Of a stretch of 64,000 bases of DNA, positions 30,210-38,828 are shown piece after piece. Within the stretch, counting starts at the first letter, position 1. Each line of letters starts with the position of its first letter. The stretch is from Bradyrhizobium sp. WBAH42 (GTDB lineage: Bacteria; Pseudomonadota; Alphaproteobacteria; Rhizobiales; Xanthobacteraceae), in assembly GCF_024585265.1 (NCBI RefSeq), contig NZ_CP036533.1, forward strand, positions 4,597,001 through 4,661,000, given 5' to 3'. The notes beneath the pieces were generated by a model. That model ran no database searches and was not told the origin of the DNA. It saw only the letters and a list, made by a program, of their open reading frames with translations. A program made the translations under genes and the position numbers.

Positions 30210-31238
30210 TCACCGTCCCAAAACTTCCTCACGCTTCAAGGCGCGGCCGACCTGCACCAGGCAGTCGCCGCTCTGGCTGTCGGTGTGCAGGCGCTGCGAG
30301 ATCACGATGCCGTCGGCGGGGAAGCGCAGCACCTCTTCGGCAAGCTCGGGGCGCTCGAAGTCGTGATACCAGCCGGCGATGTCGCCCGCCTTCACGCGCG
30401 CACCGACGGTGACAGCGGGCTCGAACCAGCCACGGCGCGTCGCGAACACGGCCTGGGCATGGTTCTGCAGGGCCAGCAGTTCGGTCGCGCGCTCGACCGG
30501 CGCATGCGGCCCGAGCACGGGCGCCTGGACGAGGCCGAGCGCGAGCAGCAGCCGATCGACCGCGCGCGCGGTGAACGCCATGGTCTGCGGCGTGACAGTG
30601 CCGCCGCCGCCGAATTCACCGGAGAGCCCGATCGCGCCGGCGCGCGCGGCCGCCGCCATCGAGGTCGGCGCCGTGGCGCCGTTCTCGGCGACGAAGGCGA
30701 AGGGCATCCCGAGCCCTTCCATCAGGCGCAGCGCGTGGCCGAACATTTCTGGCGGTCCCTGCCGCTCGATCAACGCGCAGGGCACGTGCGCCATCGACGT
30801 GCCGCCGGAGTGGATGTCGAAGACGACGTCGTGGCGCGGAAACAGCTCGTGCTCGAGGAAATGCGCCAGGCGGAAGGTCGGCGTGCCCGCGGCATCGCCC
30901 GGGAAGGCGCGGTTGAGATTGCCTTCATCGAGCGGCGAGCGGCGCCGTGCCGCCATCACGGCGGGCCAATTGGCGAAGGGCAGGATGGTGATCTCGCCCT
31001 TGATGGCGCTCGCATCGAGCCGGCGATACAGCCGCGTCAGCGTGATCTCGCCCTCATATTCGTCGCCGTGATTGCCGGCCATCAGGAGCAGCTTCGGTCC
31101 GGCGCCGTTCTTGATCCGGAAGATCGGGATCTTGAGCTGATAGTAGGGGGAGCGATCGATCGAGAAGGGAATGCCGAGATGGCCGGACCATTTCTGGTCC
31201 TTCTCGAAATCGATCTCGTGAAACAGTCCGGTATGCAT
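30210..31238 (-). CDS. Succinylglutamate desuccinylase/aspartoacylase family deacylase (DoeB-like)
   Basis: A 342-residue zinc amidohydrolase of the M14-like AstE/AspA group. The zinc ligands are His57 and Glu60 in MAGNHGDEYEGE, with His143 in FDIHSGGTS. The conserved Arg/Asn segment is DEGNLNRAFPG, and the active-site Glu lies in GLSGEFGGGG. The closest known theme is DoeB, which deacetylates N-acetyl-diaminobutyrate in ectoine breakdown, but no eutBC-type partners are here. Last gene of the seven-gene operon (35869 to 30210), so it probably removes an acyl group from the imported amino acid or its product. Confidence 0.85.
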   Translation of the reverse strand: MHTGLFHEIDFEKDQKWSGHLGIPFSIDRSPYYQLKIPIFRIKNGAGPKLLLMAGNHGDEYEGEITLTRLYRRLDASAIKGEITILPFANWPAVMAARRRSPLDEGNLNRAFPGDAAGTPTFRLAHFLEHELFPRHDVVFDIHSGGTSMAHVPCALIERQGPPEMFGHALRLMEGLGMPFAFVAENGATAPTSMAAAARAGAIGLSGEFGGGGTVTPQTMAFTARAVDRLLLALGLVQAPVLGPHAPVERATELLALQNHAQAVFATRRGWFEPAVTVGARVKAGDIAGWYHDFERPELAEEVLRFPADGIVISQRLHTDSQSGDCLVQVGRALKREEVLGR

Positions 31239-31299
31239 GGGAGGCCTCGTGGCCGCGCCGTCGCCGGCGCCGGCCGAAGGTTGAAAGAAAGGCGGCGGC

Positions 31300-31644
31300 T
31301 TAGAGCAAGGCGACCGCGGTCATCTCGACGCGCAAATCGGGATCGGCGAGGCGGGCTTCGACGCAGGCGCGCGCCGGCGGATTGGCCGGATCGATCCAGG
31401 CGTCATAGACCGAGTTCATGGTGTCGAAGTCGGTGATATGCGGCAGGAAGACGTTGACCGCGATCAGCTTGGAGCGGTCGGAGCCGGCCTCCTTGAGCAG
31501 CGCGTCGATCTTGCCGAGCACCTGCTCCGTCTGCGACACGATGCCGGCCTTGCGGTCATCGGCGACCTGGCCTGCGATGTGCACCATGCCGCCGGCGGCG
31601 ACGGCCTGGCTCATGCGCGATCCCACGACGTAACGTTTGATCAT
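31300..31644 (-). CDS. RidA family enamine/imine deaminase
   Basis: A 114-residue YjgF/YER057c/UK114 protein. It matches the family core in VHIAGQVADDR, KLIAVNVFLPHITDF and the conserved Arg/Glu block ARACVEARLADPDLRVEMTA. RidA proteins hydrolyse reactive 2-aminoacrylate-type intermediates released by PLP dehydratases. A PLP deaminase heads the same operon, which makes this role very likely here. It lies 55 bp after the solute-binding gene. Confidence 0.9.
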   Translation of the reverse strand: MIKRYVVGSRMSQAVAAGGMVHIAGQVADDRKAGIVSQTEQVLGKIDALLKEAGSDRSKLIAVNVFLPHITDFDTMNSVYDAWIDPANPPARACVEARLADPDLRVEMTAVALL

Positions 31645-31699
31645 CTCAATTCTCCTCGTAAAGGTGGGCTCTCACATGATGCGAGAGCCCGTCCAAAAT

Positions 31700-32497
31700 T
31701 CACAGCGTCGGCAACGACTGCTCTTCCTTGAACCATTTCAGCTGAAGTGCGCCGAGCTTGCCGTTGAGCTTGTTGAAGAAGATGTCGGTGTTGATCCAGT
31801 TGAGCAGGTTCTGCTCGCCCTGGCGGACGCCGACATGGGCCGGCGACTGGCGGATCAGGAATTTCAGCTCGACCTCCTTGGTCGGGTTCTGGTCCTGCAC
31901 CTTCAGCGCAATGGCGCTGTTCTCCGCGAACGTGTCGGCCTGTCCGGCGAGATAGGCCGCAATCGCAGCCGGAGTGTCCTCGAAGCGCACCAGCTTCACC
32001 TTCGGCGCGTTGTCGGTGAGCCAGACGTCGAGCGTCGTACCTTTGGCGACGGCTACCGTGCGGCCCTCCAGATTGTCGGGCTTCTTGCCGGTGGCGGAGG
32101 GGAGCGACTTGGCGCCATAAACGCCGAGATTCACTACCGCATAGGGCTGCGAGAACATCACCTGCTGGGCGCGCTCGGGCGTGGCGCCGAGACCGGCGAT
32201 CAAAATGTCGAGCTTGTCCGAGAGCAGGCTCGGGATGCGCGCGGCACCCGTCACCGGCACCAGTTCGAGCTTCACGCCCATGTCGGCGGCGATCAGTTTT
32301 GCAAGATCGGCATCGAGGCCGGCAATCTCGCCCTTGTCGTCCTTGAAGCCCCACGGCGCGGCATCAGTGAGAATGCCGACGCGAATCTTGCCGGCGCCGA
32401 GCACGTCCTGGAGCTTGTCGGCGTTGGCGACGTTCGGCGCGGCGAGAACGGCAAGCGCCGCGGCTGCGATGGTGAAGAGGGACTTCAATTTTCTCAT
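31700..32497 (-). CDS. Polar amino acid ABC transporter, periplasmic solute-binding protein
   Basis: A 265-residue family 3 binding protein. A signal peptide covers residues 1-26 (RKLKSLFTIAAAALAVLAA, cut after ANA). The mature part shows the amino-acid binding-protein pattern GKIRVGILTDAAPWGF, AGLDADLAKLIAADM and DILIAGLGATPERAQ. It should deliver an amino acid or small polar solute to the two permeases and ATPase encoded upstream. ATG at 32497 is chosen because it begins the signal peptide. Confidence 0.92.
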   Translation of the reverse strand: MRKLKSLFTIAAAALAVLAAPNVANADKLQDVLGAGKIRVGILTDAAPWGFKDDKGEIAGLDADLAKLIAADMGVKLELVPVTGAARIPSLLSDKLDILIAGLGATPERAQQVMFSQPYAVVNLGVYGAKSLPSATGKKPDNLEGRTVAVAKGTTLDVWLTDNAPKVKLVRFEDTPAAIAAYLAGQADTFAENSAIALKVQDQNPTKEVELKFLIRQSPAHVGVRQGEQNLLNWINTDIFFNKLNGKLGALQLKWFKEEQSLPTL

Positions 32498-32523
32498 GGC
32501 TCTCTCCTTGAAGGGGACGGTTT

Positions 32524-33252
32524 TCACTTGGCAGATGCGATGAAGCTTGCGAGCTCGGGTGTCTCAGGACTGACGAACAGTTTTGCCGGTGGGCCCTGTT
32601 CCCAGACGCGGCCCTGATGCATGAAGACGATGCGGTCGGCGACGTTGCGGGCAAAGCCCATCTCGTGGGTGACCAGGATCATGGTCATGCCCTGTTCCGC
32701 CATCGCTTCAATCACTTTCAGGACTTCGCCGACGAGCTCGGGGTCGAGCGCCGAGGTCACTTCGTCGAACAGCATGAGATGAGGCACCATGGCGAGACAG
32801 CGGGCGATCGCGACGCGCTGCTGCTGGCCGCCGGAGAGCTGCTCGGGCCAGGCGTCGATCTTGTCGGCGAGCCCGACGCGGGTCAGCACGTCCTCGGCCA
32901 AGGCCCGCGCTTTCGTCTTCTCGATGCGGCCGGTGAGCAGCGGAGCGAGCGTGATGTTGCGCTCGACCTTCAGATGCGGAAACAAATTGAAGGCCTGGAA
33001 CACGATGCCGACGCGCTGACGGAATTTCTTTAGCTCAGGCATTTTGGCGTGGACCTTCTGGCCCTCGACCCGGATCTCGCCGGAATCGACGCTCTCCAGC
33101 GCGTTGATGCAGCGGAGCAGCGTCGACTTGCCCGAGCCGGAGCGGCCGATGATGGTGACGATCTCGCCTTCTTCGACCTCGAGCGAGACGCCCTTGAGCA
33201 CCTCGACCTTGCCGAATGTCTTGCGCACGTCGCGGATTTCAACGAGAGCCAT
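32524..33252 (-). CDS. Polar amino acid ABC transporter ATPase
   Basis: A 242-residue GlnQ-like ATPase: Walker [10 protein letters not shown] near residue 35, Q-loop FQAFNLFPH, signature [13 protein letters not shown], Walker [13 protein letters not shown] and the H-loop VTHEMGFA. It energises uptake through the adjacent permeases. Its start overlaps the end of the preceding permease gene by 14 bp, so expression is coupled. Confidence 0.94.
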   Translation of the reverse strand: MALVEIRDVRKTFGKVEVLKGVSLEVEEGEIVTIIGRSGSGKSTLLRCINALESVDSGEIRVEGQKVHAKMPELKKFRQRVGIVFQAFNLFPHLKVERNITLAPLLTGRIEKTKARALAEDVLTRVGLADKIDAWPEQLSGGQQQRVAIARCLAMVPHLMLFDEVTSALDPELVGEVLKVIEAMAEQGMTMILVTHEMGFARNVADRIVFMHQGRVWEQGPPAKLFVSPETPELASFIASAK

Positions 33253-33889
33253 CGAGGCGGGCCTCCAGGGAGCGGGACCAGAGCGTGAGCGGCAGGCACA
33301 GCGCGAAATAGATCGCGGCGACCAGGGCGTAGGTGAGCAGCGGCTGGAACGTCGCCGCGCTCACCACCTGACCGGCGCGGGCGAGCTCGACGAAGCCGAG
33401 AATCGAGGCGAGCGAAGTGCCCTTGATCAGCTGCACCAGGAAGCCGACGGTCGGCGGCAGCGATAGCCGCAGCGCCTGCGGCGCGATGATGTGGCGGAAT
33501 TGCTGCCAGGCGGAGAGGCCGAGACAGGCGCCGGCCTCCCATTGCGCCTGCTTCACGGCCTCCAGGCCACCGCGCCAGATCTCGCCGAGGAAGGCGGCGG
33601 TGTAGAGCGTGTAGGCGACCGTCACGGCGATCAGCGCCGGCACCTGGATGCCGAGGAAAACCGGCATGCCGAAATAGAAGAAGAACAACAGGCCGAGCAG
33701 CGGCACGCTCTGGATCACCTGGATGCACGCCGCCATCGCCCAGCGCAGGCTCGCGAACCGGCTGATGCGGCCGAGCGCAAGCCCGAGCGCCAGTGGCGCA
33801 CCGAAGGCAAGCGCGAGCACGACGAGGGCGACGGTCCAGCGCAGCGCCGCGAACAGCGAAACGAAGTCGATGAGGGAGAAGGATCGCAT
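33239..33889 (-). CDS. Polar amino acid ABC transporter permease (second subunit)
   Basis: A 216-residue HisM/GlnP-type permease with about five membrane helices (VALVVLALAFGAPLALGLAL, VIQSVPLLGLLFFFYF and others). The cytoplasmic EAA loop is EAGACLGLSAWQQFRHIIAP. It pairs with the permease encoded 11 bp upstream, with which it shares the GLSxWQxFRHII loop, to form the membrane channel. Confidence 0.92.
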   Translation of the reverse strand: MRSFSLIDFVSLFAALRWTVALVVLALAFGAPLALGLALGRISRFASLRWAMAACIQVIQSVPLLGLLFFFYFGMPVFLGIQVPALIAVTVAYTLYTAAFLGEIWRGGLEAVKQAQWEAGACLGLSAWQQFRHIIAPQALRLSLPPTVGFLVQLIKGTSLASILGFVELARAGQVVSAATFQPLLTYALVAAIYFALCLPLTLWSRSLEARLDGSR

Positions 33890-33900
33890 CGCGTCGTCCC

Positions 33901-34560
33901 TCAGCGCCGCCGCGGCCAGCGGAAGGCCGCCAGACCGATCACGGTGAACAGCGCCTTGAACGACATCGCCATCGCGAAATAGACCGTGCAGATCACGGCA
34001 TAGACCTCGAAGCTGCGATAGGTACGGCTCTCGATGAAGCCGGCGACGTGGAACAGCTCATCCGTGGCGACCTGCGAAGCGAGCGAGGTGCCGAGCAGCA
34101 AAAGCACGAACTGGCTGGTCACGGCGGGATAAGCATTGCGCAGCGCCGGCGGCAGGATGATGTGGCGAAACACCTGCCAGCCCGACAACCCCAAGCACTG
34201 GCCGGCCTCGACCTGGCTGCGCGGAATGGAATCGAGACCGGCGCGGATGATCTCGACGGAATAAGCGCCGAAATAGAGTGACAGCGCGACGGCCGCGGCC
34301 TCGAAGGCGGGCAGCTTCAGGCCGAAGTTCGGCAGCACGAAGAAGACGATGAAGATCTGGATCAGCGAGGGCGTGTTGCGGAACAGCTCGATGTAACCGC
34401 GCACCAGCCAGCGCAGCGACGTGATCCGACCCTTCAGCGCGACCGCGCCGGCGATGCCGATCACGAGCCCGGCGAACGCCGAGATCACCGTCAGCTCCAG
34501 CGTGACGATGGCGCCGTCGATGAGCTGGTTCTGATAGCGCCAGAGCGGCAGGAAGTTCAT
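33901..34560 (-). CDS. Polar amino acid ABC transporter permease (first subunit)
   Basis: A 219-residue HisQ/GlnP-type permease. The N-terminal region has the family motif YIELFRNTPSLIQIFIVFF, and the EAA loop is EAGQCLGLSGWQVFRHIILP. About five hydrophobic helices. ATG at 34560 lies 10 bp after the deaminase stop. The true start was preferred over longer in-frame reads because the upstream part overlaps the deaminase gene. Confidence 0.92.
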   Translation of the reverse strand: MNFLPLWRYQNQLIDGAIVTLELTVISAFAGLVIGIAGAVALKGRITSLRWLVRGYIELFRNTPSLIQIFIVFFVLPNFGLKLPAFEAAAVALSLYFGAYSVEIIRAGLDSIPRSQVEAGQCLGLSGWQVFRHIILPPALRNAYPAVTSQFVLLLLGTSLASQVATDELFHVAGFIESRTYRSFEVYAVICTVYFAMAMSFKALFTVIGLAAFRWPRRR

Positions 34561-34570
34561 CGCGCCGCTC

Positions 34571-35869
34571 TCAGCCGAACTGGGTGGGGAGGGCGCGCGC
34601 CACGACGCCGTCGGCATCGAGGCCGAAGATCACGCGCCAGCGGTCGAGGCAGGTGCAGGGATGCGAGATGCCGAAGGCGATGATGTCGCCGACCGCAAGC
34701 GCAGCTTCGGATGCGACCGAGAGGAACGCGTGCTGGTCGTTGAGGCGGGTCACCGCGAGCGCCGCGGCAAGGCCTTGCTGCTCGACTCCGTCCCGGAACA
34801 CGCGCAACGGCACGGGCAGTCCCTGGTCGAAGGAGGCATCGCGCATGCCGAAGCCGGCGATCGCAAGTCCGTCTTCGGGCCGCGACAGCACCTCGGCCCA
34901 GAGCGTCAGCGTGGGCCGAAAGCTCTCCACGGCCGAGTGGTGCAGGCCTTCGATGAGGAGGCCGCCGCGCCGGTCGACTTCCGCGAAGGCGCGCGCATAG
35001 ATGCCGTGATCGGCGAAGCACAGTGCGCCCGAGCGCAGGATCACACTGGCGTTGCCGTCGGCCTGAGCCGCGGGCGCAAGTGCTCGCGCGACGATATCGA
35101 AATAGGCCGAGCCGCCGGCACTCAGGATCAACGGCCGCTTCGGGGCGGCCGCGCGCACCAACGCAAATGTCTCGATGGTGCGCTCCAGCAGCACCGCGAT
35201 GGCGCGCATCGTCTCGTCGGTATCGGACGTTGCAGCGGCGCCTTCGTAAGTGGCGACGCCGCCGAGCACGAGCCGGTCGGCGGCGAGCACGGCTGCGATC
35301 GTTGCCTCGACCGCGGCGCGGTCGCGCGCGCCGGTGCGGTCGGCGCCGAGTTCGACCAGCACCGATAATTCACTGCGTCCCGCGATCCGCGCGGCCTCGG
35401 CGAGAGCTGCCACCGCAGCCGGTGAATCCGCGAAGGCGTGAAATTCGACGTCGGGATAGGCGCCGAGCAGCGCGCCGAGCCGCCGACCGGCGGCGAGCCC
35501 GCCGATCTCGTTGGCCAGCAGCAGGCGTCGCTCGCCGCTCGCGAGCAGCACGGCGGCCTGCTGGACGTTGGCAACCGTCGTGCCCCAGGCGCCGGCGGCG
35601 CGCAGCGAGCGGGCGAGCTCCGGCGACATCGGCGTCTTGGCGTGGGGCGCGACGGCAACGCCTGAACTCGCGCACCATTTTAGGAAGAGATCGCGGTTGG
35701 CCGCGAAGGCGGCTTCATCCAGGGTGAGGACGGGCAGGGCGAGATCGCCGTGTGCAGGCGACCAGCGCTGGTTGCCGATGTCCGCAGTGGCAACGCCATC
35801 GACCATGGGAATGCCCCGCACGGTCGCCGAAAGGCGTTGGTTCTCCCACCGGGACAAGAACTGCATCAT
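34571..35869 (-). CDS. PLP-dependent D-amino-acid deaminase (D-threonine aldolase/D-serine dehydratase-like)
   Basis: A 432-residue fold-type III PLP enzyme. The PLP lysine is Lys78 in VAPHAKTPMSP, and the C-terminal metal pair is His403 and Cys405 in ISHPCTCLDRW, as in D-serine dehydratase. VELGADRTGARD and SAGGSAYFDIV are cofactor-contact segments. Predicted to deaminate a D-beta-hydroxy or similar D-amino acid, releasing an enamine for the RidA protein encoded in the same operon. First gene of the operon; ATGATG start with GAGGGAG upstream. A perfect 16-bp palindrome lies 48 bp before it. Confidence 0.85.
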   Translation of the reverse strand: MMQFLSRWENQRLSATVRGIPMVDGVATADIGNQRWSPAHGDLALPVLTLDEAAFAANRDLFLKWCASSGVAVAPHAKTPMSPELARSLRAAGAWGTTVANVQQAAVLLASGERRLLLANEIGGLAAGRRLGALLGAYPDVEFHAFADSPAAVAALAEAARIAGRSELSVLVELGADRTGARDRAAVEATIAAVLAADRLVLGGVATYEGAAATSDTDETMRAIAVLLERTIETFALVRAAAPKRPLILSAGGSAYFDIVARALAPAAQADGNASVILRSGALCFADHGIYARAFAEVDRRGGLLIEGLHHSAVESFRPTLTLWAEVLSRPEDGLAIAGFGMRDASFDQGLPVPLRVFRDGVEQQGLAAALAVTRLNDQHAFLSVASEAALAVGDIIAFGISHPCTCLDRWRVIFGLDADGVVARALPTQFG

Positions 35870-35916
35870 CGCTCCCTCAGCGGCCCTCGACCGCTGCCAG
35901 GAAACGATACGGCCAT

Positions 35917-35932
35917 ATGACAACGTTGTCAT
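35917..35932. promoter_or_regulatory. Perfect 16-bp palindrome, probable LacI-family operator
   Basis: ATGACAACGTTGTCAT is fully palindromic with a central CG, the hallmark of LacI/GalR-type operators. It lies 48-63 bp before the first gene of the amino-acid operon. The LacI-family gene at 28907-29971 is the obvious candidate to bind it. Confidence 0.7.
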
Positions 35933-36010
35933 TAGCGGATTTTAGCCAATCTGAGGCCAAATTCGATGCAATGAGGTATCAAGGTAAGGTGCGCTTGCCC
36001 CTGGAGTAGG

Positions 36011-36853
36011 CTAATGCTCGCCGCCCATCTGGATGAGCAGCTCCTCGATGTCGACATCGACCTGGCCGGCGGCCCTGACGTGACGGACCTCCAGACTGTC
36101 GGGCTGGAAGCGGTATTCGACGAGGCCGACTTCCTTGATCGCGATCCGGTCCTGGCGCTGATCGTTGATGACGAAACCCGCTGAAGGCGCCCAGACGTGG
36201 CGTGTATGGCGAAAGGTGAAGTCGCGGCGCTGGTGCACGTGGCCGCTGGCGACAAGACGCAGGTCGACATTGCCGAACAACTCGATCAGCCGCGCCCGCG
36301 CTGGCTGCGGCACGTAGCGGATCGACGTCTCCGGCGTCTCGGCATCGTCGGGCAGGTTGAGAAACAGCGGCTTGTGCAGGAACAGCGCGACCGGCCTGCC
36401 GTTCGTGCGCGAGATTTCCTGAGACAGCCAGTCGAACTGCTCGGCCTCGAAGGCGAGGCCCGAATTCATCACCAGCGAATTGAGGCCGATGAAGCGCCAG
36501 CCCGCGGCTTCGAACGACCAATGGTCTTCGCCGATGATGTCGCAGAACTGCCGGCGCTGCGTCTCGCTGACCGGCGGCTTCGGCGCCGGCCCGATCGCGG
36601 TCGGATTGTCGCCGATGTCGTGATTGCCGGGGAGATAGCGGCAGGTGACGGGCAGCGCGTCGTGCAGGCCTTTGGCGAATTCGACGTCGTCGCGGCTGGT
36701 CGGCCCGTCGAACGAGACGTCGCCGGTGTTGACGACGAGATCCGGCCTGCCGGCGTCGATGTGCTCGCTGATGCGATGGAAGTTGGCGATCAGGCCGGGG
36801 AAACGCCGGCCGAGATGAGTGTCGGAAATCTGCGTGAGACGAAATTCGGACAT
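36011..36853 (-). CDS. Metallophosphoesterase (Icc/CpdA-like)
   Basis: A 280-residue calcineurin-like phosphoesterase with the complete metal-binding set: ISDTHLG (residues 9-15), VNTGDVSFDG, LPGNHDIG, LFLHKPLF and SGHVHQRRD. It is closest to class III cyclic-nucleotide phosphodiesterases (CpdA/Icc), but the C-terminal lid is its own (IEELLIQMGGEH). It acts in the cytoplasm as no signal peptide is seen. It is followed by no close gene; a membrane-protein gene on the same strand lies 69 bp upstream. Confidence 0.88.
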   Translation of the reverse strand: MSEFRLTQISDTHLGRRFPGLIANFHRISEHIDAGRPDLVVNTGDVSFDGPTSRDDVEFAKGLHDALPVTCRYLPGNHDIGDNPTAIGPAPKPPVSETQRRQFCDIIGEDHWSFEAAGWRFIGLNSLVMNSGLAFEAEQFDWLSQEISRTNGRPVALFLHKPLFLNLPDDAETPETSIRYVPQPARARLIELFGNVDLRLVASGHVHQRRDFTFRHTRHVWAPSAGFVINDQRQDRIAIKEVGLVEYRFQPDSLEVRHVRAAGQVDVDIEELLIQMGGEH

Positions 36854-36922
36854 GCGATCATCCTACCGGTCGCCGCGCGTCGGAACGATGACGGGCCGGG
36901 CATGGATCGCACCGAACAAAGT

Positions 36923-37537
36923 TTAAAGCACGCGGTAGCGGATGGTGTAGCCGTCCTGCGGGGCGACCGCGCCGGCGAGCGGGGCGGCGATGCGGTCGGC
37001 GAGGTGCCAGGGGCCGAACTCGACGGAACGATGCGGCTCGGCCGGCAGGCGGAGGCGGAACTCGAAGATGCCCTTGCCGGACAAGTTCACGACCAGAACG
37101 CGATCGGCCGTGCGGTGGTTGAGCACCACTGCGCCGCGCAGCACCGCCCGGCCGTCCGCGAGATCGCGCACGCCGTCGACCAGCGCCAGCGTCTGATTGC
37201 GATCGGTGTGCAGCTCGATCTGGCTGTCGCTCACCGCCGTCAGCATCTCCCGGGGCATGCGGATCTCGAACTCGACGGCAGGCTTGGAGGGATTGAGGCC
37301 GAGATAGGCAAGCGCAGCGTGGCGCATGTCGTAGGCGGCGAAGGCGAACAGGGCGACCGCGGCCAAGGCAGCCAGCCCATGCCGGGCGACGTCGCGCCAG
37401 GTCCGATAACTCAGGCGGAAGTAGACCGTCATGGCCAGTGCGACCGCTAGGGCTGCCGCGATCCCTGATAGGGCCGACATCAGGATGCCGAGCTGGCCAT
37501 CGGCGGATTCGGTGAAGAGGCCGGACAAGGTCGTCAT
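36923..37537 (-). CDS. Two-helix membrane protein, function unknown
   Basis: A 204-residue protein. Two membrane helices are clear: about residues 18-40 (LMSALSGIAAALAVALAMTV) and 53-70 (GLAALAAVALFAFAAYDM). The rest (about 75-204) is a beta-rich soluble domain (PAVEFEIRMPREMLTAVSDS, ELHTDRNQTLALVDGVRDL, GYTIRYRVL) likely outside the cytoplasm. I do not recognise the family. It lies between the radical SAM and metallophosphoesterase genes on one strand, with gaps of 156 and 69 bp. Confidence 0.65.
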   Translation of the reverse strand: MTTLSGLFTESADGQLGILMSALSGIAAALAVALAMTVYFRLSYRTWRDVARHGLAALAAVALFAFAAYDMRHAALAYLGLNPSKPAVEFEIRMPREMLTAVSDSQIELHTDRNQTLALVDGVRDLADGRAVLRGAVVLNHRTADRVLVVNLSGKGIFEFRLRLPAEPHRSVEFGPWHLADRIAAPLAGAVAPQDGYTIRYRVL

Positions 37538-37693
37538 GGCGGTATCTCGCCTCGGGCCCGAAATGGGGCCGAAATCGCTTTAACAATCTGTGGTTGGTCG
37601 CAAGAGCGGGAACGCCGGTTCAAGTCGCTCGCTGGCGACGGCAGCAATCCCGCGAGATTCCGGCGCCGCTGCGTGCCGGCGGTATCTGAAACG

Positions 37694-38698
37694 CTATTCC
37701 GCGGCAGCCAACACTGGGGTCGGGCGGCGGCTCGCGGCGTTGAACTTGCCGCACACCTGCGTGCTGAGGCAGTCGTCGCATTGCCGCGAACGCGCGGCCT
37801 GTTGCAACAGGCGGAATCGGCCGGGCAGGGCGGCGAGATCGGCGGCGTTGCGCAGGCTGCCGATATCGATGCCGTAGTCTTCCGTCGTGAAGCTGCAGGG
37901 CGAGACCCGGCCCTTCTCGTCGATGAAGAGGAAGCTCTCGCCGGGGTCGCAATCGGCCACCGGCATCCGCTCGCCCAGCGTGCTCGCCCGGATCCGCGCC
38001 AGATATTGCTCCCCGCCGACCAGCACGACGCCGCGTGCTGCGAGGCTTTTGCGGATCGCCGGCAGCGCCTGCTCCAGCGCGTCGACGTCGGCGCGGGTGA
38101 GGCGGTGCTGCGGGTAGAATTCCGGGCGGTCGCGGCCGCCGAGCTGGTTGTAGGTGATCTCGACGATGCCCCAACCGGCGAGCTCTTCGCACAGGGCGGC
38201 GAAGCGACCGACGTTCTGGTGCATCAGCACGACATTGGCGCGCAGCGTCAGCTTCGAGCCGCGTACGCGTGCCTCGGTGTTGAGCCGAGGGACCCAGCGG
38301 CGCAGCTTCTCGAAGCCGCCGGCCCAGCCGCGCGAGGGATCATGGAAGGCGGCAAAGCCGTCGACGCTGATGGTCAACTCCTTGTAGGTCTCGCACAGAT
38401 GCTGGCGCAGGGCCGGGCTGCCGAGGGTAGTGCCGTTGGTGGTCGCACTCACCTCGAGGCCGAGCCCGCGTACGGCGTGGGTCAGCGCCTGCAACGGCTG
38501 CCAGCGCGGCGGCTCGCCGCCGAGCCAGCTCAGGAGCACACGGTCGCCGGTCTGCGCCTGATGCTCGGCCAGCACCGCGGCGAAGCGGAGGACGTCCGCC
38601 GGCGCAGCCTGGCTGCGCGGAAAGCCGAGCCGCTTGTCATACGCGCAGAACCCGCAGGCGAGGTTGCAACGGTTCACGACACGCCAGACGACGATCAT
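37694..38698 (-). CDS. Radical SAM protein with SPASM-like C-terminal cysteines
   Basis: A 334-residue radical SAM enzyme. The cluster motif CNLACGFC (Cys11, Cys15, Cys18) is almost at the N-terminus, and SWLGGEPPR supplies the GGE SAM contact. The C-terminal third holds five more cysteines: Cys250 (DCDPGES), Cys268 (SPCSFT) and Cys307, Cys310, Cys316 (QCDDCLSTQVCGKF), a SPASM/twitch-like auxiliary cluster site as in peptide-modifying or sulfatase-maturing enzymes. No sulfatase or precursor peptide is adjacent. It is transcribed away from the NrtR-like gene across a 130-bp region with tandem TTGCAA operator repeats. Substrate unknown. Confidence 0.87.
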   Translation of the reverse strand: MIVVWRVVNRCNLACGFCAYDKRLGFPRSQAAPADVLRFAAVLAEHQAQTGDRVLLSWLGGEPPRWQPLQALTHAVRGLGLEVSATTNGTTLGSPALRQHLCETYKELTISVDGFAAFHDPSRGWAGGFEKLRRWVPRLNTEARVRGSKLTLRANVVLMHQNVGRFAALCEELAGWGIVEITYNQLGGRDRPEFYPQHRLTRADVDALEQALPAIRKSLAARGVVLVGGEQYLARIRASTLGERMPVADCDPGESFLFIDEKGRVSPCSFTTEDYGIDIGSLRNAADLAALPGRFRLLQQAARSRQCDDCLSTQVCGKFNAASRRPTPVLAAAE

Positions 38699-38774
38699 GT
38701 TGGCCTCTCTCTTTGCCTCACTGTCTCAGACGATGATTGCCATCGCCTCGTTCAAGCTTGAGCTCCCCGCGGTT

Positions 38775-38816
38775 CTATTTGCAACTTGTTATTTGCAATT
38801 TGCTATTTGTATGAGA
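38775..38816. promoter_or_regulatory. Tandem 14-bp operator repeats between radical SAM and NrtR-like genes
   Basis: Two full copies and one partial copy: CTATTTGCAACTTG (38775-38788), TTATTTGCAATTTG (38789-38802), CTATTTGTATGAGA (38803-38816). Each full copy holds the palindrome TTGCAA at an exact 14-bp spacing, which would put bound dimers on similar faces of the DNA. It sits in a divergent promoter region whose rightward gene encodes the probable regulator. Confidence 0.75.
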
Positions 38817-38828
38817 TAGCATGGGCTT

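Noticed and set aside
38634-38819. 61-codon frame between the radical SAM and NrtR-like genes, considered as a precursor peptide for the radical SAM enzyme
   Set aside because: It overlaps the radical SAM gene end-on and covers the operator repeats, has no clear leader/core layout and no ribosome site.
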